A program made the translations under genes and the position numbers. DNA of 64,000 nucleotides, taken from the NCBI RefSeq assembly GCF_023499255.1, contig NZ_CP092183.1, forward strand, positions 3,530,501 through 3,594,500. The letters are read 5' to 3'. Shown here piece after piece: positions 43,585-52,393 of this stretch. Each line of letters starts with the position of its first letter. Positions within the stretch are counted from its first letter, which is position 1. The notes below the pieces were generated by a model. That model ran no database searches and had not been told where the DNA came from. It saw only the letters and a program-made list of their open reading frames with translations. This DNA comes from Couchioplanes caeruleus (GTDB taxonomy: Bacteria > Actinomycetota > Actinomycetes > Mycobacteriales > Micromonosporaceae).

Positions 43585-46500
43585 GTGACCGTGACGACCG
43601 ACCTGCCGCTGCTCGACCTTCCCTCGATCGCCACCCCGGCCCTGTTCCGGTCCTCCGCGGCCCCGGCCCGCCGCACCCTCGTCGACGTGCTGGACGAGAC
43701 GGTGCGCGCTCACCCCGGCGCGGCGGCACTCGACAACGGCACGACGGTGCTGACGTACGCCGAGCTCGCCGGCGAGGTCGAAGCGGTGCGCAAGACGCTC
43801 GCGGGGCACGGGATCGGAGTCGGCGACCGAGTCGGTGTCCGGGTTCCGTCGGGCACGGCGGAGCTGTATCTGGCCATCCTCGGCGTGCTGGCGGCCGGCG
43901 CGGCGTACGTGCCGGTCGACGCCGACGATCCCGACGAGCGTGCCGAGCTGGTCTTCGCCGAGGCCGACGTGTGTGCCGTCCTCGGCGCCGGCCTGGCTCT
44001 GACGCCGCGCCGCGCCCCCGGGGGCCGCATCGGGCGGCCCGGGCCCGCCGACGACGCCTGGATCATCTTCACCTCGGGCTCGACCGGCACCCCGAAGGGT
44101 GTGGCCGTCAGCCACGGCTCGGCGGCGGCCTTTGTGGACGCCGAGGCACAGCTGTTCCTCGCCGGCAGCGCCGTCACCGAAGCCGAAGCCGTCACAGAAG
44201 CCGAAGCCGAAGCCGTCGCCGTTGCTGACGCTGACGCTGACGCTGACGCTGACGGTGACCCGGGCGACCCGGCGGAGGCCGGCGGTCCGATCGGTCCGGG
44301 TGACCGGGTGCTCGCCGGGCTGTCCGTGGCGTTCGACGCCTCGTGCGAGGAGATGTGGCTGGCGTGGCGGCACGGCGCGTGCCTGGTGCCGGCCGAGCGC
44401 TCGCTCGTGCGCAGCGGCGTGGATCTCGGGCCGTGGCTGGCCGGCCGGCGCATCACCGTGGTCTCCACGGTGCCGACGCTCGCCGCGCTGTGGCCCGTCG
44501 AGGCGCTGGACGAGGTGCGGCTGCTCATCTTCGGCGGCGAGGCCTGCCCGCCCGAGCTCGCCGCGCGGCTGGCCGTGCCGGGGCGTGAGGTCTGGAACAC
44601 GTACGGGCCGACCGAGGCGACCGTGGTGGCGTGCGCCGCGCGGATGACCGGGGACGGCCCGGTGCGCATCGGGTTGCCGCTCGCCGGCTGGAAGCTCGCG
44701 GTCGTGGACACCGGCGGGGAGCCGGTCGCGATGGGCGGCACCGGCGAGCTGGTGATCGGCGGGGTGGGGCTCGCGCGCTACCTGGACGCGCAGAAGGACG
44801 CGGAGAAGTTCGCGCCGCTGCCCGCGCTCGGCTGGCAGCGGGCGTACCGCAGCGGCGACATCGTCCGGGCCGAGCCCGAGGGCCTGCTGTTCATGGGCCG
44901 CGGCGACGAGCAGGTCAAGCTCGGCGGCCGCCGGATCGAGCTGGGCGAGGTCGACGCGGCGTTGCAGGCGCTGCCCGGTGTCGCCGGTGCGGCCGCCGCG
45001 GTGCAGCGCACGGCCGCGGGCAACCAGCTCCTCGTCGGGTACGTGGTGCCGCACGAGGGTGCCGAGCTCGACCTGGCGGCCGCCGCCTCGCGGATCCGGG
45101 AGCAGCTGCCCGCCGCGCTGGTGCCGCTGCTCGCCGTCGTGGAGGCGCTGCCCACCCGTACCTCCGGCAAGGTGGACCGGGCCGCGCTGCCCTGGCCGCT
45201 GGCCACCGGGTCCGACGCGGCGGGCGAGCTGAGCGGGACCGAGGACTGGCTCGCCGGCGGCTGGGAGGAGATCCTCGGCGTACGCCCCGCCGCGGCGGAC
45301 GCCGACTTCTTCAGCAGCGGGGGCGGCAGCCTGAGCGCGGCGCAGCTCGTCGCGTGGATCCGGCGCCGGCACCCGCAGGTCTCGGTCGCCGACATCTACA
45401 AGAACCCGGAGCTGTCGCAGCTCGCGGCCGTGCTGGACGCGCTCGGCACGACGGCGGCGGTCCGCCGGGAGGTGCGCCCGACGCCGCGGCGCGCCGGGCT
45501 GGTCCAGGCCGTGCTGATGCTGCCGATGCTCACGCTCGTCGGGCTGCGGTGGCTGACCGCCCTCGCCGCGCTCGGCAACGTCGTCTCCCTGCTCGTCCCG
45601 GCGCCGTGGGCCCCGGCGGTGTCCTGGTGGTGGGTGGCGCTCGGCTGGGTGCTGCTGTACAGCCCGCTCGGCCGGATTGCGATCTCCGCGGGCGGGGCGC
45701 GGTTGCTGCTGCGCGGCGTACGCCCCGGCAGCTATCCCCGCGGTGGCGGCGTGCACGTGCGGTTGTGGGCCGCCGAGCGGCTCGCCGAGCTGACCGGTGC
45801 GACCAGCGTCGCGGGGGCCTCGTGGATGATCACGTACGCCCGGGCGCTCGGCGCCCAGATCGGCCCCGACGTCGACCTGCACTCCGCGCCGCCGGTCACC
45901 GGCCTGCTCAAGCTCGGCCGCGGCGCGGCGATCGAGCCGGAGGTCGACCTGGCCGGCCACTGGGTCGACGGCGACGTCGTCCGCGTCGGCAAGGTGCGGG
46001 TGGGCGCGGGCGCGCGGGTCGGCTCCCGCAGCACGCTGATGCCCGGCGCCCGGATCGGCAAGGGCGCGCGGATCGCCGCCGGTTCCACCGTGACCGGCGC
46101 CGTGCCGGCCGGGCGACGCTGGTCGGGCTCGCCGGCGGCACCCGCCGCCGAGGAGCGCGCCGCGTGGCCCGTCCAGCGCCCGGCGCGCTCCCGCACGCGG
46201 TCCGGCTTCTGGACTGCCGCGTACGGCGTGACCGCCCAGCTGCTGGGTCTCGTGCCGGTCCTGGCCGCCCTGCCCGGCCTGGCACTCCTCGCCTGGACGC
46301 TGACCTCCCGCCCGGCCGCCGGCCCGGTCCTGGCCGCTGTCGCCGGGGCGGCCGTGGCGTACGTCGCCGGCTACGCGCTCGTGGTGCTCGTGGCCGTCCG
46401 CGCGCTGAGCATCGGCCTGCGCGCCGGCTACCACCCCGTGCAGGGCCGGGTGGCGTGGCAGGTGTGGACGACGGAGCGGCTGATGGGCATGGCCCGGACC

Positions 46501-47595
46501 GGCCTGTTCCCGCTCTACGCCAGCCTGTTCACGCCGGTGTGGCTGCGGCTGCTGGGCGCGAAGGTGGGACGCGGCGTGGAGGCGTCGACGGTGCTCGCGC
46601 TGCCGGCCATGACCACGGTCGCGGACGGGGCGTTCCTGGCCGACGACACGATGGTGGCCACGTACGAGCTGAGCCACGGCTGGCTGCGGGTCGAGCCGGC
46701 CCGCATCGGCAAGCAGGCGTTCCTCGGCAACTCGGGGATGGCCGCGCCCGGCCGCTCGGTGCCCAAGCGGGGCCTCGTCGGCGTGCTCTCCTCGGCGCCG
46801 CGCAAGGCGAAGAAGGGCTCGTCGTGGCTCGGCGCGCCGCCGATGCCGTTGCGCCGTACGGTCGAGTCGGCCGACACCTGCCGCACGTTCGACCCGCCGC
46901 TGCGCCTCGAGCTGGCCCGGGCCGCGGTCGAGCTGTGCCGGATCGTTCCCGTGATGTGTGCTGCCGCTCTGGCGGTGGGCGTGCTCGCCGCGCTCGCGTT
47001 CGTGTGGGAGCTGGCCGGTGGCTGGGCGGCCGCGCTCGCCGCCGGGCCGGTGCTGCTGGCCGCGGCGATCGTCGCCGCCGCCACCGCGACCGCCGCGAAG
47101 TGGCTGCTGGTCGGGCGGTTCCGGGTCGCCGATCGGGCGCTGTGGACGTCCTTCGTGTGGCGCAACGAGCTGGCCGACACGTTCGTCGAGGTGCTCGCCG
47201 CGCCCTGGCTGGTCCGCTTCGCGAGCGGCACGCCGCTGCTCACGGCGTGGCTGCGCACGCTCGGCGCGACGATCGGCCGGGGCGTGTGGCTGGAGACGTA
47301 CTGGCTGCCCGAGTACGACCTGGTGCGGCTGGGCGACGGCGCGACGGTGAACCGCGGTTGTGTGGTGCAGACCCATCTGTTCCATGATCGTGTGATGAGC
47401 ATGCACGAGGTGAGTCTCGGCGCGGGCGCCACGATGGGGCCGCACGGCATCATCCTGCCCGGTGCGAGCATCGGCGCGCGGACCTGCGTCGGGCCCGGTT
47501 CGCTGGTGACCCGCGGCGACGCCGTGCCCGAGGACAGCCGGTGGCTCGGCAACCCGATCGCGGCCTGGCCGGCGTCGGCCGCGCGCCGGGCATGA
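43585..47595 (+). CDS. Pls/PosA-family membrane NRPS (epsilon-poly-lysine synthetase-like)
   Basis: 1336 residues. Adenylation domain (about 30-520): FTSGSTGTPKG, WNTYGPTEAT, YRSGDIV, GGRRIELGE and PTRTSGKVDR. Carrier domain with Ser582 in SSGGGSLSA. Then a long C-terminal region with about six membrane helices (near 630-700, 870-940, 1110-1170) separating three similar cytoplasmic domains with hexapeptide-repeat turns (GAKVGRGVEAS; GATIGRGVWLE). This A-T-(membrane) layout is that of epsilon-poly-L-lysine synthetase, which makes short isopeptide homopolymers without condensation domains. The amino acid is not readable with confidence. An acidic repeat insert lies near residues 199-229. Coupled by ATGA to the peptidase. 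Confidence 0.88.
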   Translation: MTVTTDLPLLDLPSIATPALFRSSAAPARRTLVDVLDETVRAHPGAAALDNGTTVLTYAELAGEVEAVRKTLAGHGIGVGDRVGVRVPSGTAELYLAILGVLAAGAAYVPVDADDPDERAELVFAEADVCAVLGAGLALTPRRAPGGRIGRPGPADDAWIIFTSGSTGTPKGVAVSHGSAAAFVDAEAQLFLAGSAVTEAEAVTEAEAEAVAVADADADADADGDPGDPAEAGGPIGPGDRVLAGLSVAFDASCEEMWLAWRHGACLVPAERSLVRSGVDLGPWLAGRRITVVSTVPTLAALWPVEALDEVRLLIFGGEACPPELAARLAVPGREVWNTYGPTEATVVACAARMTGDGPVRIGLPLAGWKLAVVDTGGEPVAMGGTGELVIGGVGLARYLDAQKDAEKFAPLPALGWQRAYRSGDIVRAEPEGLLFMGRGDEQVKLGGRRIELGEVDAALQALPGVAGAAAAVQRTAAGNQLLVGYVVPHEGAELDLAAAASRIREQLPAALVPLLAVVEALPTRTSGKVDRAALPWPLATGSDAAGELSGTEDWLAGGWEEILGVRPAAADADFFSSGGGSLSAAQLVAWIRRRHPQVSVADIYKNPELSQLAAVLDALGTTAAVRREVRPTPRRAGLVQAVLMLPMLTLVGLRWLTALAALGNVVSLLVPAPWAPAVSWWWVALGWVLLYSPLGRIAISAGGARLLLRGVRPGSYPRGGGVHVRLWAAERLAELTGATSVAGASWMITYARALGAQIGPDVDLHSAPPVTGLLKLGRGAAIEPEVDLAGHWVDGDVVRVGKVRVGAGARVGSRSTLMPGARIGKGARIAAGSTVTGAVPAGRRWSGSPAAPAAEERAAWPVQRPARSRTRSGFWTAAYGVTAQLLGLVPVLAALPGLALLAWTLTSRPAAGPVLAAVAGAAVAYVAGYALVVLVAVRALSIGLRAGYHPVQGRVAWQVWTTERLMGMARTGLFPLYASLFTPVWLRLLGAKVGRGVEASTVLALPAMTTVADGAFLADDTMVATYELSHGWLRVEPARIGKQAFLGNSGMAAPGRSVPKRGLVGVLSSAPRKAKKGSSWLGAPPMPLRRTVESADTCRTFDPPLRLELARAAVELCRIVPVMCAAALAVGVLAALAFVWELAGGWAAALAAGPVLLAAAIVAAATATAAKWLLVGRFRVADRALWTSFVWRNELADTFVEVLAAPWLVRFASGTPLLTAWLRTLGATIGRGVWLETYWLPEYDLVRLGDGATVNRGCVVQTHLFHDRVMSMHEVSLGAGATMGPHGIILPGASIGARTCVGPGSLVTRGDAVPEDSRWLGNPIAAWPASAARRA
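44224..44259 (+). repeat. Tandem hexamer GCTGAC x5 (+1 variant) inside the Pls-like gene
   Basis: Five exact copies of GCTGAC (44224-44253) and one GGTGAC, encoding alternating Ala-Asp. Just upstream (about 44180-44220) imperfect repeats of GAAGCC encode Glu-Ala pairs. Together they add an acidic, probably disordered stretch of about 30 residues between motifs A3 and A4 of the adenylation domain. Such arrays can change length by replication slippage while staying in frame. Confidence 0.85.
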
Positions 47596-48932
47596 TCTCG
47601 AAGGTGCCGGGCGGTGCCATGCCCGGTGCCGACCGTTCGGCCGACTCGTACCTTCCCGGGCACGGCAACGGCGGCTACCGGGTCCTGCACTACGACCTTG
47701 ACCTCGACTACCGGATCGCCGTGAACCGGCTCGCCGGCCGGGCGGGCGTCACCGCGGTGGCCGCGCACGCGCTGTCCCGGTTCACCCTCGACCTCGGCCG
47801 GCTGCGGGTCGAGGACGTGCGCGTGAACGGGCGGCCGGCGAAGTACACCCACCGGCCGGACAAGCTGCAGGTCAAGCCCGAGCGCGTCCTCGCCGCCGGC
47901 GAGACCTTCCGGGTCGACGTCCGGTACGCGGGCAAGCCGGTGCCGATCCCGGGCCGGTGGGGCGACATCGGCTGGGACGAGCTGACCGACGGCGCGCTCG
48001 TGGCCAGCCAGCCGAACGGGGCGCCGTCGTGGTTCCCGTGCGACGACCAGCCCGGCGCCAAGGCCACGTTCCGGGTGGCGCTGACGACGTCGTCGGCGTA
48101 CACGGTGCTGGTGACCGGCGACCCCGTCTCCCGCCGTCGCGGCGCGGGCTCCACCACCTGGGTGTACGAGCGCCTCGAGCCGACCTCGCCGTACCTCATG
48201 AGCGTGCAGATCGGCCGCTACGAGCGGGTGGACCTCGCCTACGGCGGGGTGCTGCAGCGCGCCGCGGTCCCACCCGCCCTGCGCGCCGGCGTCCTGCACG
48301 ACTTCGGCCGGCAGGGCGATATCATGGAGAGCTTCCAGCGGCTCTTCGGCCCGTACCCGTTCGGCGAGTACGTCGTGGTGGTGACCGACGACGACCTCGA
48401 CGACCCGGTCGAGGCGCAGGGCATGGCGGTCTTCGGCCGCAACCACGTGGACGGGCGGCGCACCCACGAGCGGCTCGTCGCCCACGAGCTCGCCCACCAG
48501 TGGTTCGGCAACAGCCTCACCGTCGCGGACTGGCGGCACATCTGGCTCAACGAGGGCTTCGCCACGTACGCGGAATGGCTGTGGTCGGGCGTGGGCGGCG
48601 GCCCGCCGGCGGACGCCCTGGCCGCCCGCTGGTACGCCGAGGTGGCGTCCCGCCCGGCGAACGTCGTCGTCGCCGATCCCGGGGTGGACCGGATGTTCGA
48701 CCCGCTGGTCTACAAGCGCGGCGCGCTCACGGTGCACGCGCTGCGGAAGACGGTCGGCGACGACGCGTTCTTCGCGCTCCTGCGGGCCTGGGTCGCGGAG
48801 CACCGGCACGGCACGGTGACGACGGCCGAGTTCCGCGCCCACGCCCAGCGCTTCACCGGGAAACCCCTCGACGGGCTGTTCACCGCGTGGCTCGACAGGC
48901 GTGCGCTGCCCGCGCTGCCGTCAGGCCAGTGA
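47592..48932 (+). CDS. M1-family zinc aminopeptidase
   Basis: 446 residues, shorter than full M1 enzymes: N-terminal beta domain (about 1-195) and catalytic domain with the zinc motif HELAHQWFGN plus the third ligand in NEGFATYAE 18 residues later. The usual GAMEN exopeptidase motif is replaced by QGMAVFGRN. No signal peptide is evident. The start overlaps the Pls-like stop (ATGA), so both are made together. Zinc aminopeptidases that degrade epsilon-poly-lysine protect producing streptomycetes, and this gene could play that part; that is inference from position. Confidence 0.88.
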   Translation: MISKVPGGAMPGADRSADSYLPGHGNGGYRVLHYDLDLDYRIAVNRLAGRAGVTAVAAHALSRFTLDLGRLRVEDVRVNGRPAKYTHRPDKLQVKPERVLAAGETFRVDVRYAGKPVPIPGRWGDIGWDELTDGALVASQPNGAPSWFPCDDQPGAKATFRVALTTSSAYTVLVTGDPVSRRRGAGSTTWVYERLEPTSPYLMSVQIGRYERVDLAYGGVLQRAAVPPALRAGVLHDFGRQGDIMESFQRLFGPYPFGEYVVVVTDDDLDDPVEAQGMAVFGRNHVDGRRTHERLVAHELAHQWFGNSLTVADWRHIWLNEGFATYAEWLWSGVGGGPPADALAARWYAEVASRPANVVVADPGVDRMFDPLVYKRGALTVHALRKTVGDDAFFALLRAWVAEHRHGTVTTAEFRAHAQRFTGKPLDGLFTAWLDRRALPALPSGQ

Positions 48933-49499
48933 CGCGGTAGCCGTCCGCAGGTCGTTCAGGGCGGCCAGGGCATGCGGGGCGAGCCCGCCGTCGTCGTCCC
49001 GGTCGCCTCCGGACCACTGCGCATAGCCGCGCTTGAACGCGAGGACCCCCAGCTCCGCGGCGAGCTGGGCGGTCAGCTCCGGCACACCGCGGGCGGTCAA
49101 CGCCCCGGTCATGGCGGCCGCGAGCCCGACGCTCTTGAGAGCGTCCCGTTCCTGCAGCTCCGTGCTCGCCGCCACGGCCGCCTTCAGGCGGGGGCCGAGC
49201 TCCCGGTTCGCCGGTCCCATCGCGCCGGCAGCGCGTTCGAGGCCGGCCGCCACCGCGTCGAGCGGCCCGGCGCCCTCCGGTGCCTCGGCGATCCCTTCGG
49301 CGAGCAGCCGGCTCAGCGTCTCCTGACCGGCGACCAGCAGCTCCCGCTTGTCGGAGAAGTGCCGGAAGAAGGTGCTCTTGGTGACCCCGGCGCGCTCGGC
49401 GATCTGCGCGACCGTGGTGGCGTCGTACCCCTGGTCGGTGAACAGGTCGACGGCGGCGACGACGAGGCGCTGCGTCGTCTCCGGTTGCCATCGCGCCAC
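48921..49499 (-). CDS. TetR-family transcriptional regulator
   Basis: 192 residues, GTG start. N-terminal TetR helix-turn-helix (about 10-56: ATTVAQIAERAGVTKSTFFRHFSDKREL) and a helical ligand domain of ordinary length. It lies head to head with the epimerase gene across a 96-base gap with two palindromes, the usual layout for a repressor that controls itself and its neighbour. Its 3' end overlaps the M1 gene by 12 bases. Confidence 0.92.
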   Translation of the reverse strand: MARWQPETTQRLVVAAVDLFTDQGYDATTVAQIAERAGVTKSTFFRHFSDKRELLVAGQETLSRLLAEGIAEAPEGAGPLDAVAAGLERAAGAMGPANRELGPRLKAAVAASTELQERDALKSVGLAAAMTGALTARGVPELTAQLAAELGVLAFKRGYAQWSGGDRDDDGGLAPHALAALNDLRTATASLA

Positions 49500-49523
49500 G
49501 CGCCCATCGTAGGCGACGGCACA

Positions 49524-49580
49524 GTGATGGGACAACTGTCCCGTCGCGGTGCTACGGTGACGGGACAGTTGTCCCATCAC
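49524..49580. promoter_or_regulatory. Double palindromic operator of the TetR regulator
   Basis: Two 14-base sites, GGGACA-AC-TGTCCC (49529-49542) and GGGACA-GT-TGTCCC (49562-49575), each palindromic outside the central two bases. Their centres are 33 bases apart, about three helical turns. The flanks extend the match so that 49524-49545 and 49559-49580 are a perfect 22-base inverted repeat around a 13-base spacer. They sit between the divergent TetR and epimerase genes. Confidence 0.8.
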
Positions 49581-49595
49581 CCCTGGAGCGTCACC

Positions 49596-50477
49596 ATGCA
49601 TGTCTTCGTCACCGGCGGCACCGGCACCATCGGCTCCGCCGTCGTCGCCGAGCTGCTCGGCCACGGCCACACCGTGCTCGCCCTGGCTCGCTCGGACGGC
49701 TCCGAGCGAGCCCTCCGGGAGGCCGGCGCCGAGGTGCTGCGCGGCGGCCTGGCCGACCTCGACGTCCTGCGCGACGGCGCCGCCCGCACCGACGGTGTGA
49801 TCAGCCTGGCGTTCGGGCACGACTTCAGCAGCCCTGACGCCCTCACCGCGGCGATGGCCGAGGAGGCGGCCGCGCTGGCCGCGCTGGGCGAGACGCTGAT
49901 CGGCACCGGACGGCCCGTCGTCACCGTCTCCGGAACGCCGTGGGTGCCCGGCCGGGCATCCACCGAGGTCGACCCCACGCCGACCGACGGACCGGTCGGG
50001 CAGCGCGGCCGGTCGGTCGGCGCGCTGCTGGCCCTCGCCTCGCGCGGCGTGCGTGCCGTAGCCGTCCGCATGCCCCGCACGGTCCACAACCGCGGCGACG
50101 GCGGGTTCGCCGGCCTGTTGACCGCCGCGGCCCGCCGGACCCGAGTCGCCGGCTACCCGGGCGACGGCTCCCAGCGCTGGCCGGCCGTGCACGCCCTCGA
50201 CGCGGCGGCACTGTTCCGGATCGCCCTCGAATCGGCGCCGGCCGGGACGGTGTGGCACGCGGTGGCCGACGAGGGCGACGCCGTACGCGACATCGCCGCC
50301 GTCGTCGGCCGGCGCCTCGGCCTGCCGGTCGAGCCCGTGCCGGCGGACACCTTCGGACCGTTCGGACCGATCTTCGCGATGGACCAGCCGGCCTCCAGCG
50401 CCCACACCCGCGAGGCCCTCGGATGGCGGCCGGTGCACCCGGGCCTGCTGGCGGACCTGGAGAACCTGCGGCCCTGA
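49596..50477 (+). CDS. NAD(P)-dependent epimerase/atypical SDR
   Basis: 293 residues. Rossmann opening MHVFVTGGTGTIGSAVV (TGxxGxxG), typical of extended/atypical SDRs with NAD(P). The usual Tyr-x3-Lys pair is not evident (QRGRSVGALLAL in that region), so it may be of the atypical, NmrA-like class. AVHALDAAALFRIALE and a substrate-binding tail follow. It is probably repressed by the divergent TetR protein and induced by a small molecule that the enzyme modifies (inference). Confidence 0.85.
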   Translation: MHVFVTGGTGTIGSAVVAELLGHGHTVLALARSDGSERALREAGAEVLRGGLADLDVLRDGAARTDGVISLAFGHDFSSPDALTAAMAEEAAALAALGETLIGTGRPVVTVSGTPWVPGRASTEVDPTPTDGPVGQRGRSVGALLALASRGVRAVAVRMPRTVHNRGDGGFAGLLTAAARRTRVAGYPGDGSQRWPAVHALDAAALFRIALESAPAGTVWHAVADEGDAVRDIAAVVGRRLGLPVEPVPADTFGPFGPIFAMDQPASSAHTREALGWRPVHPGLLADLENLRP

Positions 50478-50479
50478 CG

Positions 50480-52246
50480 CTACGGGCGGTCGAGCTGGGT
50501 ACGCAGGTCGTGCAGCCGCAGGGCCACCTGGAGCTGCAGGGACCGGTCGGGTTCGCGCCAGTCCGGTCCGAGGATGCTTCCGACCCGGTCGAGGCGCTTG
50601 AGCAGCGTGTTCATGTGCACGTGCAGGGTGCCGGCCGTACGGGTCAGGTTGCCGGAGTGCGCGAAGTACGCGGACAGGGTCGCCACGAGCCGGGTGGACC
50701 TGCGCGCGTCGTAGGCCAGGAGGGGCTGCACCGTGTCGGCGAGGAACCGGTCGAGTTCCTGGGCCCGATCGGTGTCGAACAGCAGGGCGAACATGGCGTA
50801 CGCGTCGGCCGTCGCCGCCCGGTCCGTCACGCCCAGGCTCCGCATCAGGTCGCAGCACCGGCCCGCGGTCTCGAAGGCCCGTCGCCAGTCGTCGTCCGTG
50901 ACCGTCTGCGCGACGACGCGCACCGGCGACCCGAGCTCCCGCCGGAGGCGCAGGTGGACGGTCCGCGCGAGCTGCGCCGGATCCGACGCGGCGGCGAGCA
51001 GGGTGGCGCGGCCCAGGTGCTCCCCGCCGAGTCCGTTCCACTCGGCGGACATGGCGTGCAGGCGGCGGCCGATCTCGGCGGCGTACCTGGTCTCCGATTT
51101 CGCGACGACGATGACGGTCAGCGAGGTGATGTCCACGCCGCGGGCGTGGGCCCGCGCCCGGTGGGCCGGGCTGACCGGGGGGACCGCGACCAGCAGCTCG
51201 GTGAGCAGCTCGCCGTTGACCCGCTCCTCGGCCTCGGCGACGGCGGTCTCCTTCATCACCAGCAGGCCCATGATCTGCGCGGCGCGCTCCAGCGTGCGGA
51301 TGTCGACCGGGGTGGGTTCCTCCGTACGGGTCAGCAGCAGCGCCCCCAGGTGCGTGTCGCCCGCCCGGACCGCGGCCGCGCTGTGCCAGCGGCCCGTGCC
51401 GTCCGTGGTGGTCGCCCACCTGCCGGACCGGCGGGCCCGCTCCACCGCCTCGGGCGACGAGCCCGCGGGTGGCAGCAGCCGGGAGTCGACCGAGCGCCGG
51501 GCGGTGACCGCGCCGGCCCGGTCGAACACCGTGACGGCGCCCTGCAGGTGGTCCACGAGCAGCCGGGCGATCTCGTCGGCGCCGCCGCCGGTCAGCACCA
51601 CGTGGGTGAGCGACTCGTGGACGGACTGGGCCTTCTCGATCGTGCGGAACGCGGCCTGCAGCTGCTTCAGCGCCGAGCGGCTCTCGTCGTACAGCCGGGC
51701 GTTGTTGAGCGCGATGGCGGCGTGGTCGGCGAACGCGCTGAGCAGGGCCACCTCGTCGTGCTCGAACGGCCGCTCGGTGCGGTCCGCGGCGAACAGCACG
51801 CCGATCACCTCGTCGCCCACCAGCAGCGGGACGCCGAGCAGCGCGACCATGCCCTCCGGTGCGACCAGGTCGTCGAACGACCGGTCGTGCGGCACGTCCC
51901 GCGTCTTGAGGTAGTTGCTCACCCACGCCGGCGCGCCCGTGGCGATGACCCGGCCGCCGACGCCCGTGCCGGACGGCACCCGGGCGGTGTTGAACGTCGG
52001 GGAGATGGTGCCCTGCGAGGCCTTCAGCATCAGCTCTCCGCCGGGGCCGAGGAGCGACAGGTACGTGAAGTCGGTGCCGATCAGCTCGTGCGCCGCGCGG
52101 ACGATCGAGTCCAGCACCGCGTCGAGTTCGCCGAGGGCGGTCAGCGATCGGGCGGTGGCGTACAGGGAGCTGAGCTCGCGCTCGCGGCGGATGCGGTACG
52201 ACGCGAGGTCCGGGCTCGAGGTGCGCAGTTCGGTCGCGTCGCTCAT
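50480..52246 (-). CDS. GAF-PucR-type transcriptional regulator
   Basis: 588 residues, ATG with GAGGAG upstream. GAF sensor domain (about 35-185: LDAVLDSIVRAAHELIGTD, GTGVGGRVIATGAPAWVSNY, FEHDEVALLSAFADHAAIAL), a GGDEF-like/PucR middle domain, and a C-terminal PucR helix-turn-helix (about 510-570: YFAHSGNLTRTAGTLHVHMNTLLKRL). It is divergent from the MFS-hydrolase-ligase operon and is the likely regulator of it, sensing a small aromatic or carboxylate ligand (inference). Confidence 0.88.
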   Translation of the reverse strand: MSDATELRTSSPDLASYRIRRERELSSLYATARSLTALGELDAVLDSIVRAAHELIGTDFTYLSLLGPGGELMLKASQGTISPTFNTARVPSGTGVGGRVIATGAPAWVSNYLKTRDVPHDRSFDDLVAPEGMVALLGVPLLVGDEVIGVLFAADRTERPFEHDEVALLSAFADHAAIALNNARLYDESRSALKQLQAAFRTIEKAQSVHESLTHVVLTGGGADEIARLLVDHLQGAVTVFDRAGAVTARRSVDSRLLPPAGSSPEAVERARRSGRWATTTDGTGRWHSAAAVRAGDTHLGALLLTRTEEPTPVDIRTLERAAQIMGLLVMKETAVAEAEERVNGELLTELLVAVPPVSPAHRARAHARGVDITSLTVIVVAKSETRYAAEIGRRLHAMSAEWNGLGGEHLGRATLLAAASDPAQLARTVHLRLRRELGSPVRVVAQTVTDDDWRRAFETAGRCCDLMRSLGVTDRAATADAYAMFALLFDTDRAQELDRFLADTVQPLLAYDARRSTRLVATLSAYFAHSGNLTRTAGTLHVHMNTLLKRLDRVGSILGPDWREPDRSLQLQVALRLHDLRTQLDRP

Positions 52247-52393
52247 CACTCGCTCCTCGCCGGGGAGTGGAGGGTCCTGACACCACAGTGGATCGAACAA
52301 TGTAAATAACCTCTCTCACCGCGGCGGCCCGTCCACCCTAAAGTTCGCCCTATGTGACACGCGCCACAGACGAGGTGGAACCGGGAGTCCCTC

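Noticed and set aside
44180..44259. Repeat array considered as a CRISPR or VNTR locus
   Set aside because: Units are hexamers without spacers and lie in frame inside an adenylation domain; it is a coding microsatellite.
43522..47445. A 1307-codon open frame on the minus strand opposite the Pls-like gene
   Set aside because: It is the antisense shadow of a very GC-rich real gene; its translation is His/Arg/Gly-rich with no domain, while the plus strand has clear NRPS motifs.
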